DNA of 64,000 bases from contig NC_008555.1 in the NCBI RefSeq assembly GCF_000060285.1, forward strand, positions 2,750,131 to 2,814,130, in the 5' to 3' direction. This DNA is from Listeria welshimeri serovar 6b str. SLCC5334 (GTDB taxonomy: Bacteria > Bacillota > Bacilli > Lactobacillales > Listeriaceae). Position 1 is the first letter of the stretch, and each line of letters opens with the position of its first letter. Below are positions 39,758 through 48,937 of the stretch, one piece after another. The notes below the pieces were generated by a model, which worked only from the letters and a program-made list of their open reading frames with translations, was not told the DNA's origin and did not search any database. A program made the translations under genes and the position numbers.

Positions 39758-40906
39758 TTAGCTAATTTTCAATTTCCGCCCTAAAGTAAACCAATATACA
39801 ACAAAAAATACGACCAGCGCTATTATTGCTGTGCGGTACATAATGGCGTAATTATAGTAGGTCGCCACAATGCTTAGACCAAAACTCCCTACTGCCATCC
39901 CAATGTCCATGCCAGATAGAAATGTACCGTTTGCTGTTCCTTTGTTGTGAGGAGCCGCCCGGTCAATAGCTAGTGCCTGAAGTGCAGGTTGGGACATTCC
40001 ATAACCTAATCCAAAAAATAGTGAGGCTACAAACAGACTAATTGCACCAGTTGCAAAAGAAAGAATCAAGATTCCTACTATCATTGCTAATGCCCCGGGA
40101 ATAATGACAAAACGATGTCCTTTCGTATCATACAATCGTCCAGCAAACAAACGACTTACAAGCACCATAATTGCTTGCCCAATAAAATATACCCACGTTG
40201 TCGAAATACCAAGTTCCGTTCCATATACCATCATAAACGTCTGAATACCCCCAAGCGGAATTGCCATCAATAAACACAATCCAGCCGGAAGTAAAGCCGT
40301 TTTCTCAAATAGCTTCATTTTTTGTTGTACGACTTTTTCTGATTTTGGAATTTTCACCTGTGTCATCAAGATTAGGATAAATACCATCAAAACAAGCGAA
40401 AACGTCACTAATACATCAAAAGAAAAATAATTCATAATTAAAATAGCGATAATCGGCGCCAGTGACATTCCAAGCGCAGTCGTAAGCCCATAAAAGCCAA
40501 TTCCCTCACCGGTTCTGCTCGGGGGAACTAATTTAGAAACTCCTGTTGCAATGGATGTTGTACCAATTCCCCAACCAGCTCCGTGAAAAAGTCGCAATAT
40601 AAGTAAAGCTGCAACTGCTGTTGACCAATAAAAATTGACAGTCGTTAAAATTAAAATTAAAAATCCAACGATAATCAGCACTTTAGGTCCAAATTTATCA
40701 TTCCAACTTCCAGCAATCGCTCGCATAAGTAGCGCTACAATTGAAAATAGACCTACTGCTAGACTTGCTTCCATCTGAGTTCCACCAAGCTCAATAATTC
40801 TGGCCGGTAACGTTGGCATAAACACCATAAATCCAATATATAAAAGTACACTTCCTATTAATAAAAATATATAGTCCTTCGTCCAAAGTCTTGTCTTGTT
40901 TTCCAA
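39758..40906 (-). CDS. MFS transporter, probable multidrug efflux
   Basis: A 382-residue protein with about 12 membrane segments and a motif-A-like GSWNDKFGPKVLI in loop 2-3. The start appears to be a TTG at 40904-40906 behind AGAGGGG. It begins 13 bases after the marR-type stop, so both form one operon and the pump is probably controlled by that repressor. Substrate unknown. Confidence 0.88.
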   Translation of the reverse strand: MENKTRLWTKDYIFLLIGSVLLYIGFMVFMPTLPARIIELGGTQMEASLAVGLFSIVALLMRAIAGSWNDKFGPKVLIIVGFLILILTTVNFYWSTAVAALLILRLFHGAGWGIGTTSIATGVSKLVPPSRTGEGIGFYGLTTALGMSLAPIIAILIMNYFSFDVLVTFSLVLMVFILILMTQVKIPKSEKVVQQKMKLFEKTALLPAGLCLLMAIPLGGIQTFMMVYGTELGISTTWVYFIGQAIMVLVSRLFAGRLYDTKGHRFVIIPGALAMIVGILILSFATGAISLFVASLFFGLGYGMSQPALQALAIDRAAPHNKGTANGTFLSGMDIGMAVGSFGLSIVATYYNYAIMYRTAIIALVVFFVVYWFTLGRKLKIS

Positions 40907-40919
40907 AATTTACCCCTCT

Positions 40920-41342
40920 TTACTCTATATTAGTAGAAATGCTCTTCAAAATGGCTGTGAATTGTTCCACATCCGCTTTCGCTATTCCCTCAAACATTTT
41001 TTCACAACTTTCTTCCACAATATCTCTTAACGCATTGGTTTCTTTTCTACCTTTTTCAGTTAATGATAAAAGTGAAATACGTCTGTCTTCCGTGCTAACC
41101 TTCCGTACAATAAGCTCTTTTCTAAGCAAAACATCTACAATCCGATTCACTGTTGGTGTATCCTTTTTTGTCCATAGCGCAATCTCTTTTTGAGAAATTG
41201 GTTCATTTGCTTCAATTCCTTCCAAAATAGACCACTGCTCAGGAGTTACATCATAACTTGCAATGGAGCGTAGCAAAAATAAGTGCATTTTCTTCGCTGT
41301 TGTATTTACTTCAAAAGATATTTCATCATAATAGCCGCGCAT
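40920..41342 (-). CDS. MarR family transcriptional regulator
   Basis: A 140-residue winged-helix repressor: PEQWSILEGIEANEPISQKEIA, then KKDTPTVNRIVDVLLRKELI (recognition helix and wing RKVSTEDRR). The start is the ATG at 41340-41342 behind AGAGG; longer frames upstream run through the promoter. A perfect palindrome at 41375-41386 beside its -10 suggests autorepression. Confidence 0.92.
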   Translation of the reverse strand: MRGYYDEISFEVNTTAKKMHLFLLRSIASYDVTPEQWSILEGIEANEPISQKEIALWTKKDTPTVNRIVDVLLRKELIVRKVSTEDRRISLLSLTEKGRKETNALRDIVEESCEKMFEGIAKADVEQFTAILKSISTNIE

Positions 41343-41374
41343 TTTCAACCTCTTTTCCATTGTTGCAACAATAA

Positions 41375-41394
41375 TTGTCATGACAACTATTATA
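41375..41394 (-). promoter_or_regulatory. MarR-gene promoter with palindromic operator
   Basis: TTGTCATGACAA (41375-41386) is a perfect 12-bp palindrome just downstream of a minus-strand -10 TATAAT (41389-41394). Confidence 0.65.
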
Positions 41395-41417
41395 CATCTT
41401 CATTCTCTTTTTAACAA

Positions 41418-41445
41418 GAAAAAGCAGCCGAATAAACGACTGCTT
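41418..41445 (-). terminator. Terminator after the 117-residue gene
   Basis: AAGCAG / CTGCTT hairpin followed by TTTTTC on the minus strand. Confidence 0.7.
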
Positions 41446-41799
41446 CTATAATAATTCCACATCTATAATATCTCTAAATTCCATTACATACTCATGTCCG
41501 ACAATATCCTTAAAAATAACTTCTTCTGTTAGCATATCTATTTCTAGGGGTACTAAATCTTGTTTTTCAATCTCTCCAAGTCCAAGGAATGCGGAAGGAT
41601 ATTCAAATGGTGCTAAACGTAAAGAAGAAATCTCTGCTTCTTGAAAATATTTTAAACGAACGACCCATTCTCGCTTCATGGCGTCTTTTAGTGTGATAAA
41701 GAAGCTCTCGCGTTCTAAATAATCCACTTCTGGCCGACCCGTTAAAAAAGCAGCATTCTTCTCTATTCGCACTTGCTCTTTCTGAATTGCCGTAACCAT
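41446..41799 (-). CDS. Conserved hypothetical protein
   Basis: A 117-residue soluble protein without a recognised domain (RPEVDYLERESFFITLKDAMKREW, later LAPFEYPSAFLGLGEIE). The ATG at 41797-41799 has AGAGGTGA at ideal spacing. It is a single gene ended by its own terminator and divergent from the nitroreductase gene. Confidence 0.75.
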   Translation of the reverse strand: MVTAIQKEQVRIEKNAAFLTGRPEVDYLERESFFITLKDAMKREWVVRLKYFQEAEISSLRLAPFEYPSAFLGLGEIEKQDLVPLEIDMLTEEVIFKDIVGHEYVMEFRDIIDVELL

Positions 41800-41926
41800 A
41801 GTTATCACCTCTTAATTATATTATACGAACAAACGTTCTGAAAAGCAAGCATTTTACACGAAAAGTTTTTTTCTCATGAGCCTGAGATGGTTTAGCGCTT
41901 ACATTTTTCTTTTCCGACAAAAACAC

Positions 41927-41954
41927 TTGCAAATTAATTAATAGTTGCTATACT
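41927..41954 (+). promoter_or_regulatory. Promoter of the nitroreductase gene
   Basis: TTGCAA and TATACT with a 16-base spacer, 40 bases before the start codon. Confidence 0.6.
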
Positions 41955-41993
41955 TATGTAAGTAAATAACATTAAAAAAGGAGTTTTATTATT

Positions 41994-42593
41994 ATGACTA
42001 ATACATTTTTAGATTCTATTAAAGTTCGTCGTTCCATTTATGCACTAGATAAAAACGTTTCTGTAGAGGATTCCAAAATTGAAGAACTTATTAAAGACGC
42101 TGTTAAATATAGCCCATCATCTTTCAACTCACAAAGTTCTCGTGCAGTTATTCTTTTAGGAGAAAACCATGATAAACTGTGGAATATCGTAGTGGATACA
42201 TTACGCGCTATCGTACCTGCTGAAAATTTTGCAGCTACTGAAGAAAAAGTTGGTTCTTTCCGCGCTGGATACGGAACAGTTCTTTTCTTTGAAGATAATG
42301 CTGTTATCGAAGGCTTGCAAGAAAATTTTGCATTATACGCTGATAACTTCCCTATATGGTCTGAACAATCTTCAGGTATAGCACAACATTCCGTATGGGT
42401 TGCTCTTGCAAACGCTGGAATCGGTGCATCTCTTCAACATTATAACCCACTAATTGATGATGCTGTTAAAGCTGAATGGAATATCCCTGCAAGCTGGAAT
42501 TTACGCGCTCAAATGCCATTTGGTAATATCGTACAAGAAGCTGGCGAAAAAGAATTCATTGATGACGCTGATCGTTTCCGCGTTTTCAAATAA
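41994..42593 (+). CDS. Nitroreductase family protein (Frm2/Hbn1 type)
   Basis: A 199-residue flavoprotein with the FMN-binding RRSIYAL near the N-terminus, SPSSFNSQSSRAVIL, and a C-terminal GNIVQEAGEKEF. Length and motifs match the fungal-type Frm2/Hbn1 branch. It follows AAAGGAG and ends in a bidirectional terminator. Confidence 0.9.
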   Translation: MTNTFLDSIKVRRSIYALDKNVSVEDSKIEELIKDAVKYSPSSFNSQSSRAVILLGENHDKLWNIVVDTLRAIVPAENFAATEEKVGSFRAGYGTVLFFEDNAVIEGLQENFALYADNFPIWSEQSSGIAQHSVWVALANAGIGASLQHYNPLIDDAVKAEWNIPASWNLRAQMPFGNIVQEAGEKEFIDDADRFRVFK

Positions 42594-42596
42594 AAA

Positions 42597-42612
42597 TGTT
42601 TCACGTGAAACA
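42597..42612. promoter_or_regulatory. parS: parS site, perfect
   Basis: TGTTTCACGTGAAACA, four bases after the nitroreductase stop and before the terminator hairpin. Confidence 0.95.
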
Positions 42613-42653
42613 AAAAATTCCGCGACCATTAAATGGTTTCGCGGAATTTTTAT
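42612..42653. terminator. Bidirectional terminator
   Basis: AAAATTCCGCGACCATT / AATGGTTTCGCGGAATTTTT between convergent genes. Confidence 0.88.
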
Positions 42654-42970
42654 TTTGCTAAACTTTTGAATCTGCTTCTGAGTTCATCACAACTAACTAT
42701 ACCAGCAATAGCACCTTTAATTTCTCCATCAACAAGAACAAGCGAATTAGGTATACCTTTTACATCAAACTTCTGAGCTAATGCGCGTTGTTTATCTACA
42801 TTAATTTTCACAACTTGTACATTACCTTCTTCCATCTCAGAAAATTGCTCCAGTGTTGGCCAAAAACAGCGGCACGGTGCACACCATTCTGCCCAAAAAT
42901 TAAGTAATATTTTAGGATGGCTACTAATAATCTCTTCCAAGTTGTCTTCTTTTGCAAAAATAATCGCCAT
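42650..42970 (-). CDS. Thioredoxin-like protein
   Basis: A 106-residue thioredoxin fold with the active site WAEWCAPCRCF and a later cis-proline GIPNSLVLV. An extra cysteine follows the CAPC motif. The start ATG at 42968-42970 follows GAGGTGG. It is a stand-alone gene, not the main trxA. Confidence 0.9.
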   Translation of the reverse strand: MAIIFAKEDNLEEIISSHPKILLNFWAEWCAPCRCFWPTLEQFSEMEEGNVQVVKINVDKQRALAQKFDVKGIPNSLVLVDGEIKGAIAGIVSCDELRSRFKSLAK

Positions 42971-43074
42971 ACATATCCACCTCACATTCAGAATATTCCA
43001 AAGTTGTATCGTGGTCAAGTAAAGGGTTTTAGAATAGCAATATATCTTATTTTTTGTTCGTTTTTTGACACTTT

Positions 43075-43090
43075 TGTTTCACGTGAAACA
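43075..43090. promoter_or_regulatory. parS: parS site, perfect
   Basis: TGTTTCACGTGAAACA, directly after the beta-phosphoglucomutase stop codon. Confidence 0.95.
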
Positions 43091-43091
43091 T

Positions 43092-43754
43092 TTATTTGCT
43101 ATGTAATATCTCTAAAATACGTAAATCTAGCAAACCGGTATTTTTCACTGTCATATCGGCATCACGAAGTCCGGAACCAACACCTACACTTACAATTCCA
43201 GCTGCATTGATTGCTTCAATTCCGGCTTGAGCATCTTCAATTCCAACTACTTCTGCTGTCTCAAGACCCAAACCACGACATGCTTCCACAAAAATTTCTG
43301 GATCAGGTTTAGATTTAGTGATTTTTGCTGCATCAACAATATAATCAAACGCTTGCTCCATTTCTAAAGCATTTAAAACCTTACGAGCATTTTTTGAAAC
43401 AGAAGCTATAGCACATTTTAAATTTTGTTTTTTTAAGTCTACAATAAGTTCTTTAATTCCAGGCAAAACGTCTGCTGGCGTAATTTCCTGAAGTAAGCTT
43501 ACATAGAATTCATTTTTTTCTGCCGCAAGTGTTTCAATTTGTTCTTCAGTAAAGTCATTTTCACGACCATCTTTCTTTAAAATAAGAAGCAGGGAGTCAA
43601 TTCTACTCACTCCTTTTAAATTTTCATTAAATGCTTCATCAAATTCAATTCCGATATTCTCCGCTGTTTTTTTCCATGCTAAGTAATGATAATGCGCTGT
43701 ATCTGTGATGACACCATCTAAATCGAATACTACTCCTTTTAATGCTGTTGTCAT
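43092..43754 (-). CDS. pgmB: Beta-phosphoglucomutase (YcjU-like)
   Basis: A 220-residue HAD phosphomutase converting beta-glucose-1-phosphate to glucose-6-phosphate. Motif I is VVFDLDGVITDTAHYHYLAW, with motif II near ASVSKN and motif IV GIEDAQAGIEA. The ATG at 43752-43754 overlaps the glycerate kinase stop (ATGA). Inverting GH65 phosphorylases release beta-glucose-1-phosphate, so its place at the end of the GH65 operon is meaningful. Length and motifs match PgmB/YcjU. Confidence 0.93.
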   Translation of the reverse strand: MTTALKGVVFDLDGVITDTAHYHYLAWKKTAENIGIEFDEAFNENLKGVSRIDSLLLILKKDGRENDFTEEQIETLAAEKNEFYVSLLQEITPADVLPGIKELIVDLKKQNLKCAIASVSKNARKVLNALEMEQAFDYIVDAAKITKSKPDPEIFVEACRGLGLETAEVVGIEDAQAGIEAINAAGIVSVGVGSGLRDADMTVKNTGLLDLRILEILHSK

Positions 43755-44872
43755 TCTACTCTTCCTTTCCAAACTGCCGCAACATTTCGCGCGGTTCTTC
43801 TTAAATTATTTGGGGTTTCTTTAAGTATTTTTTCTAAAGTTGCTGGTTTGGCAATAGAGGGGAATACCGCGCTAATTCCGGCCTCATAAACTGCTTCAAG
43901 GCCTTCTCCTACACTTCCACATATTGCAAAAACTGGGATTTCAGCTGGCACTTCTTTCGCAACTCCTACTGGTGCTTTTCCTTGAGCCGTTTGCCCGTCC
44001 ATTTTCCCTTCACCAACGATGACTAAATCAGCATCTCTGCATACGGCTTTAATTTCTAGTGCATCAATTACAAAGTCAATTCCTGATAACAAGTTGGCTT
44101 TTGCAAATGTGGCTAGCCCTGCTCCAATTCCGCCCCCCGCTCCAGCTCGTGGTGTTGTAATCATTGCTGGATTTGCTAATTGATAAAAATGGCGCATGGC
44201 CTCATCTGCACTTGCTAAATCAGTTGTTGCTAACCCTTTTTGCGGACCAAATACATACGATGCCCCATCTTTTCCGCAAAGTGGATTTTCGACATCCGTT
44301 ACTATATTTATCACGATATTTTTTAGTTCAGCAGGTACATTTTCGGAGCGAATAGTTGCGATATGCTCTAAATTTGCTCCAATAGGATTAATGATGTTAT
44401 TTTCTGCGTCTAGAAATTCATAACCAAGCGCACTAGCCATGCCGATTCCGCCATCATTTGAAGCGCTTCCACCAATGCCAACAATAATTTCGGTTGCCCC
44501 TTTTTTCATCGCATGCAAAATTAGTTCGCCCACTCCTTTGGTGCTTACTTGAAGTGGGTTGCGTTCGCTCCCAGGGACTAAATGCAAACCACAAACCTCT
44601 GCCATTTCAATCAGCGCTGTTTCATTTCCTTCTGTAAAAGCAACTTTTGCTAAAACAGGGTCGCCAAATGGGCCAGAAACTGTGGTTTGTGTCGTTTTCG
44701 CATCCAAAGCTTTACTTAAAACCTCGAGTGTACCTTCGCCCCCATCGCCAACAGGGAGTAAATGATAATCTGCATCTGGATAAATTTCTTGAAAGCCCTC
44801 TTTAATATACTCTGCCACCTCATGCGCCGTCAAACTTTCTTTGAATGAATCAGGTGCAATGACAATTTTCAT
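43751..44872 (-). CDS. glxK: Glycerate kinase (GlxK/GarK family)
   Basis: The 373-residue kinase starts with the family signature IVIAPDSFKESLTAHEVA and has VGDGGEGTLEVL, GIGGSASNDGGIG and GEGKMDGQTAQGKAP. It phosphorylates glycerate for entry into glycolysis. It sits between the GH65 and beta-phosphoglucomutase genes with 4-base overlaps on both sides, so it is part of the sugar pathway. The E. coli ycj cluster, as I recall it, lacks this gene; here it suggests that a glucosylglycerate-type substrate yields glycerate. Confidence 0.94.
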   Translation of the reverse strand: MKIVIAPDSFKESLTAHEVAEYIKEGFQEIYPDADYHLLPVGDGGEGTLEVLSKALDAKTTQTTVSGPFGDPVLAKVAFTEGNETALIEMAEVCGLHLVPGSERNPLQVSTKGVGELILHAMKKGATEIIVGIGGSASNDGGIGMASALGYEFLDAENNIINPIGANLEHIATIRSENVPAELKNIVINIVTDVENPLCGKDGASYVFGPQKGLATTDLASADEAMRHFYQLANPAMITTPRAGAGGGIGAGLATFAKANLLSGIDFVIDALEIKAVCRDADLVIVGEGKMDGQTAQGKAPVGVAKEVPAEIPVFAICGSVGEGLEAVYEAGISAVFPSIAKPATLEKILKETPNNLRRTARNVAAVWKGRVE

Positions 44873-47046
44873 AAAGACTCATCCTTCCGTTCCAAGTTGA
44901 TGGTTAATATATCAGTTAGTTGTTGTTTTTCTCCGTAGATATTTAATTCTAGCACGGTTTTTGTGCTTTTTGAAAGTTGTAACGTGTTTGGCATCATCTT
45001 CACTGTGATTTGTTCACCTTTCCAAACAAATTCAAACGCAATAGATTTCCACTTATTCGGTAAATTTGGCGTGATTTCAAGTAATTCTCCACTAGTGTCC
45101 ATTCCAGCAAATCCAAAAACCACCGCTAGCCAAATGGCCCCAAGTGATGCTGCATGAAGCCCGTCATCTGATGAATGAGGTTCACTTCCAAGGTCAATCA
45201 AACAAGCTTCTTGGAAAAATTGATAGGCCTGTTCGCGATTTCCAACTCGATTTTCTACAATAGCATGGATTGCTTTGCTTAAAGAAGAATCATGAATCGT
45301 TCGTTCTTCATAATAGCGCAGATTTTCCTTAACCATCTCCGCCTTAAACATTTTAGGAAATAAATAAAATAGCATTACTAGATCAGCTTGCTTTAAAATT
45401 TGCAATTCGTTCACTTCTTGACGCGAATAATCGAGTAAAATTCCTTGTGTTCCTTGTGCTGCTTTATATTTATCTAAGTTTATCCAATCTTTTTGTAAGA
45501 AAGTATCATCTTGCGGAATTAAGCCAGATTCATTTGCGACTGGTAAGTATAGATTTTCTAAGAATATTTTTGCACGCGCTTCGAAATCTGTATTCTCTTT
45601 GTTCCATTCCAATGCCTTTTTCACATTGTAGTGTGCCATGTAATTGGTGTAAGTATTATTATCAATATGCTCTGTGTATTCATCCGGCCCAATCACATCA
45701 AGGATTTCCAGTCGACCATTACGACTAGTAGCACGACTTATCCAAAACTCAGCTGTTTCAAGAAGCAGTTCCGCGCCATACTCTACCATAAATTGCGCAT
45801 CACTTGTTGCAACTTCATATTCACAAACTGCATATGCAATGTCTGCCACTAAATGGTGCTCTGAAATTGCAGAAGCCACCTTTTGACGTGTTCCAGTTCG
45901 AATGTTAATTGCAGCAAATTCTGGCGTTTCTTCTTCACCAGTAAACGCACTCTCCCACGGATAAAGTGCCCCTTTATAACCGTTCTTAAGTGCTTTTTCT
46001 TTGGCTTCTTTCAAATGAAGATAACGATATTGTAGCAGTTGTTTAGCAATTTCCGGCTGATTATAAAGAAAAAATGGCATAATAAAAATTTCTGTATCCC
46101 AGAAAACGTGTCCTTTGTAACCTTCCCCTGTAAGTCCTTTTGCACCAACACTACAGCGAAAATCATTTTTTGGGGTCATAATTTCCAAATGATAGCATGC
46201 AAAATCTAGCGCGAACTGGTCGAAATCGTTCGTGCTCTCGACGCGAACACTCGCATGCGCCCAGAAATCTTGCCAAGCAGCTTCCGAAGTTAATTTTAGT
46301 TCTGCATAAGTTGTATTTGGAAATTCGGTATCGACTTCATCAAGAGATGTTTTAACTAGACTTATTTTCTCTAGAGTAAACGTTTGATTAGCAGTTACTT
46401 TTTGTTCGACGTCCGTCATTAATTGTCTGTTCTTCGCAGTAAAAATCCCTTTTTCACTCACTTTGGTTGCTACCGTAATGCGTTGTTTACTTTCAATCGT
46501 CTCGTATTCTCCAACCATTAGCTTCTCGTCGAAAATTCGTAGACTAGATTCCGCCAATTGCTGCGTTCCAAAATTGGTTTGTTGCGCGTCAATACCAGTT
46601 TTCACTTTCACTCTCGTGTTCTCACTCAAAGGTGTTATTTCTACTTTGGCCGCAATCATGTGTTTCGCAACTTTTGAAGCAAATCGGTAAAAGTTTAGTT
46701 GATAATGTTTTCCATTGCTGCTCTCCCAAGTGATTTTTCGAATTAGCTCACCTGTATTCATATCTAAGTAACGTTCATAAGCGTGAACTTTCCCCGCTTG
46801 CATTGAAAAAACTTCATCATCAAGCATCACTTGGAACCGCGTCACATCAGGCAAATTAACGAGTTCTGAACTTGTCGAACCACTCGGTCGATTGTAAATT
46901 CCCGCCACATACATACCACGAACTTGCTCAGGATATTCTTCTTCTAGAGCACCTCGCACACCCAAATAGCCATTTCCCACAGTCATTTGGCTACCGTATT
47001 TATTCAAATAGTTTAATGCAAATTCCTTCTCGATTATTTTCCTCAT
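44869..47046 (-). CDS. GH65 glycoside phosphorylase (YcjT/kojibiose phosphorylase-like)
   Basis: A 725-residue enzyme with the GH65 features GNGYLGVRGALEEE near the N-terminus, GEGYKGHVFWDTEIF and the general-acid glutamate in VIGPDEYTEH, and KQADLVMLFY. It splits an alpha-linked diglucoside with phosphate to beta-glucose-1-phosphate. Neighbour order (YcjS-like upstream, mutase downstream) and sequence features point to the E. coli YcjT type, which is a kojibiose phosphorylase; maltose, nigerose or trehalose phosphorylase remain possible. It overlaps both neighbours by 4 bases. Confidence 0.9.
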   Translation of the reverse strand: MRKIIEKEFALNYLNKYGSQMTVGNGYLGVRGALEEEYPEQVRGMYVAGIYNRPSGSTSSELVNLPDVTRFQVMLDDEVFSMQAGKVHAYERYLDMNTGELIRKITWESSNGKHYQLNFYRFASKVAKHMIAAKVEITPLSENTRVKVKTGIDAQQTNFGTQQLAESSLRIFDEKLMVGEYETIESKQRITVATKVSEKGIFTAKNRQLMTDVEQKVTANQTFTLEKISLVKTSLDEVDTEFPNTTYAELKLTSEAAWQDFWAHASVRVESTNDFDQFALDFACYHLEIMTPKNDFRCSVGAKGLTGEGYKGHVFWDTEIFIMPFFLYNQPEIAKQLLQYRYLHLKEAKEKALKNGYKGALYPWESAFTGEEETPEFAAINIRTGTRQKVASAISEHHLVADIAYAVCEYEVATSDAQFMVEYGAELLLETAEFWISRATSRNGRLEILDVIGPDEYTEHIDNNTYTNYMAHYNVKKALEWNKENTDFEARAKIFLENLYLPVANESGLIPQDDTFLQKDWINLDKYKAAQGTQGILLDYSRQEVNELQILKQADLVMLFYLFPKMFKAEMVKENLRYYEERTIHDSSLSKAIHAIVENRVGNREQAYQFFQEACLIDLGSEPHSSDDGLHAASLGAIWLAVVFGFAGMDTSGELLEITPNLPNKWKSIAFEFVWKGEQITVKMMPNTLQLSKSTKTVLELNIYGEKQQLTDILTINLERKDESL

Positions 47047-48074
47047 AAAGAAACACTCTCACCTTTTTCTGCCGATTCGTATAAACTTTCAACAATTTTT
47101 TGTATTCTATAACCTTGTTCTGCACCCGCTAGCTCTACTTCTCCTTCACCAAGAACGCTATCAACAAAGGCTTTCATGCTGTTTTCGTGTTTATTTTCAT
47201 CAGGTTCTTCCTTGTTAGCTAACAACTCGAATTCTCCTGCGTTATCTGTATAAATTTCAGCTGGATATAAACTTCCTCCTGCTAAATCACCAAAAAAATC
47301 AACATTTAGCATGTTTTCTGGCTTAATATGTAACGCAAAAGAAGTATCTAGTTCGATCAATCCACCGTTTTCCAGTTCAATAAAACCAAATAGAGAATCT
47401 TCTACAGTGTATTTAGTCGGATCCCATGAACCAAATGTGCCCATGCTTTTCTTTGTACCGATTTTTTGAAAACTTTTTGCTGTTACTTTCTTTACTTTTG
47501 GGAAACCAAGGACAAACATCGCCGCGTCGAGCATATGAATTCCCATATCAATTAGCGGACCGCCGCCCTGCATTTCTTTATTCGTAAATGTTCCCCAACC
47601 TGGTACACCAGAACGTCGAAGCGCAGTTGCTTTCACACAATAAATCTCACCTAAAAGTGCCACATTTTGTTTTAAGAACTGAGCTTCACTGGAAAAACGA
47701 TGGTGAAAATCATATGCCAAAATCACCTTTTTCTCATCAGCCAGTTCCCACATTGCTTTTGCTTCCGAGGCACTCATTGCGGGTGGTTTTTCACACATAA
47801 CCGCAGCACCATGCCCGAGTGACAACATGACATTATCAAAATGAAAGCGATTAGGCGTACAAATACTAACGATATCAATTTTTTCTACAGCAAACATTTC
47901 TTCCGCTGTAGCATAATGTTTATGGAAACCATTTTTCACACGAAATTCTTCACCGCGTTCCATACTTGGATCACAAACAGCCACAAGTTCCAGCTCATCT
48001 CGTGTTTTATAATATGCCGCATGGACTTTTTCTGCGACTTGTCCAGCCCCTATAATTGCCACTTTTTTCTTCAT
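47043..48074 (-). CDS. Gfo/Idh/MocA oxidoreductase (YcjS-like)
   Basis: A 343-residue NAD(P)-dependent sugar oxidoreductase with N-terminal GAGQVAEKVHAAYY, the EKPPAMS lysine motif near 95 and GGGPLIDMGIHMLDAAMF near 170. In E. coli YcjS works with YcjQ and YcjR to interconvert D-gulosides and D-glucosides through a 3-keto intermediate. It starts the second half of the operon behind an intercistronic hairpin. Confidence 0.88.
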   Translation of the reverse strand: MKKKVAIIGAGQVAEKVHAAYYKTRDELELVAVCDPSMERGEEFRVKNGFHKHYATAEEMFAVEKIDIVSICTPNRFHFDNVMLSLGHGAAVMCEKPPAMSASEAKAMWELADEKKVILAYDFHHRFSSEAQFLKQNVALLGEIYCVKATALRRSGVPGWGTFTNKEMQGGGPLIDMGIHMLDAAMFVLGFPKVKKVTAKSFQKIGTKKSMGTFGSWDPTKYTVEDSLFGFIELENGGLIELDTSFALHIKPENMLNVDFFGDLAGGSLYPAEIYTDNAGEFELLANKEEPDENKHENSMKAFVDSVLGEGEVELAGAEQGYRIQKIVESLYESAEKGESVSL

Positions 48075-48092
48075 ATCCGAAACTCCTTTTAG

Positions 48093-48126
48093 AAAAATCC
48101 GTCCGCTTTAATTGGGACGGATTTTC
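48093..48126 (-). terminator. Intercistronic hairpin between YcjR- and YcjS-like genes
   Basis: AAAATCCGTCC / GGACGGATTTT followed by TTTCT on the minus strand; it probably gives partial termination or processing. Confidence 0.65.
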
Positions 48127-48130
48127 TATT

Positions 48131-48925
48131 TTAAATTAAACAGCTTTTTAAATATTCTAAAGCATCTTTATAAGCTTGTTCTGGATTTTCACTGCGAACA
48201 CGACATTCAAAAGTTAAAAATCCGTCATAACCGTTCTTTTTAAGTTGATCAAAACTCGTTTTAAAATCAAGGCTTCCACTTCCCGGCTGATAGCGATGAT
48301 TATCTGCAACATGAATATGACCAATGGAATTTTTATACGTTTCAAGTGCTGCTGGAATGCTATCTTCTTCAATATTCATATGATAAAAGTCAGCAATAAT
48401 TTCTACATTTTTAAGGTGGTTTTCATCAATGTATTTCTGCGCATCACTCAGTAAATTAATCATATGATCTTGATATCTGTTAAGCGGCTCAAGATATACT
48501 TTCGTGCCCGTTTCTCCAGCGATTTTATCCAAATAAATTAATGATTCACTTACTGCTTTGAAATCACCAGCTTGACTTCGCGGTGAAACCATTGGTGGAA
48601 GACGATAAGTGAACATCCCCCAAGCCGCTGGAACAACAATCCCTTGCCCGCCAACTTCTGCTAAAGCTTCTAGAATCGCTTTGATTTCTTCTAAACCGTT
48701 CAGTCTGCGCTCTTCAATGAAGTCACCAATCCAACCATCATAACCACCGCACGCAGTACTAACCGGTAATCCTGTTTTTTTGATAGCTTTCTTTACTTCA
48801 TCCAAATTTTCAACAAGTAATTTACCATCAATTTCAAAGCCTTCAAAGCCCATTTTTTTAACATAAGCAAATTTTTCTTCTATATTTTCCGGGAAAAATG
48901 CTTGGTTTTGTGTGCCTAATTTCAT
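48131..48925 (-). CDS. Sugar epimerase/isomerase, TIM barrel (YcjR-like)
   Basis: A 264-residue xylose-isomerase-like barrel with LEPLNRYQDHM near 146, a conserved EIIADFYHMNIEEDS and IGHIHVADNHRYQPGSG, giving the usual Glu/Asp/His metal ligands. It corresponds to E. coli YcjR, an epimerase acting on a 3-keto-sugar glycoside. It lies 12 bases after the YcjQ-like gene. Confidence 0.9.
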   Translation of the reverse strand: MKLGTQNQAFFPENIEEKFAYVKKMGFEGFEIDGKLLVENLDEVKKAIKKTGLPVSTACGGYDGWIGDFIEERRLNGLEEIKAILEALAEVGGQGIVVPAAWGMFTYRLPPMVSPRSQAGDFKAVSESLIYLDKIAGETGTKVYLEPLNRYQDHMINLLSDAQKYIDENHLKNVEIIADFYHMNIEEDSIPAALETYKNSIGHIHVADNHRYQPGSGSLDFKTSFDQLKKNGYDGFLTFECRVRSENPEQAYKDALEYLKSCLI

Positions 48926-48937
48926 TATTATCGCTCC

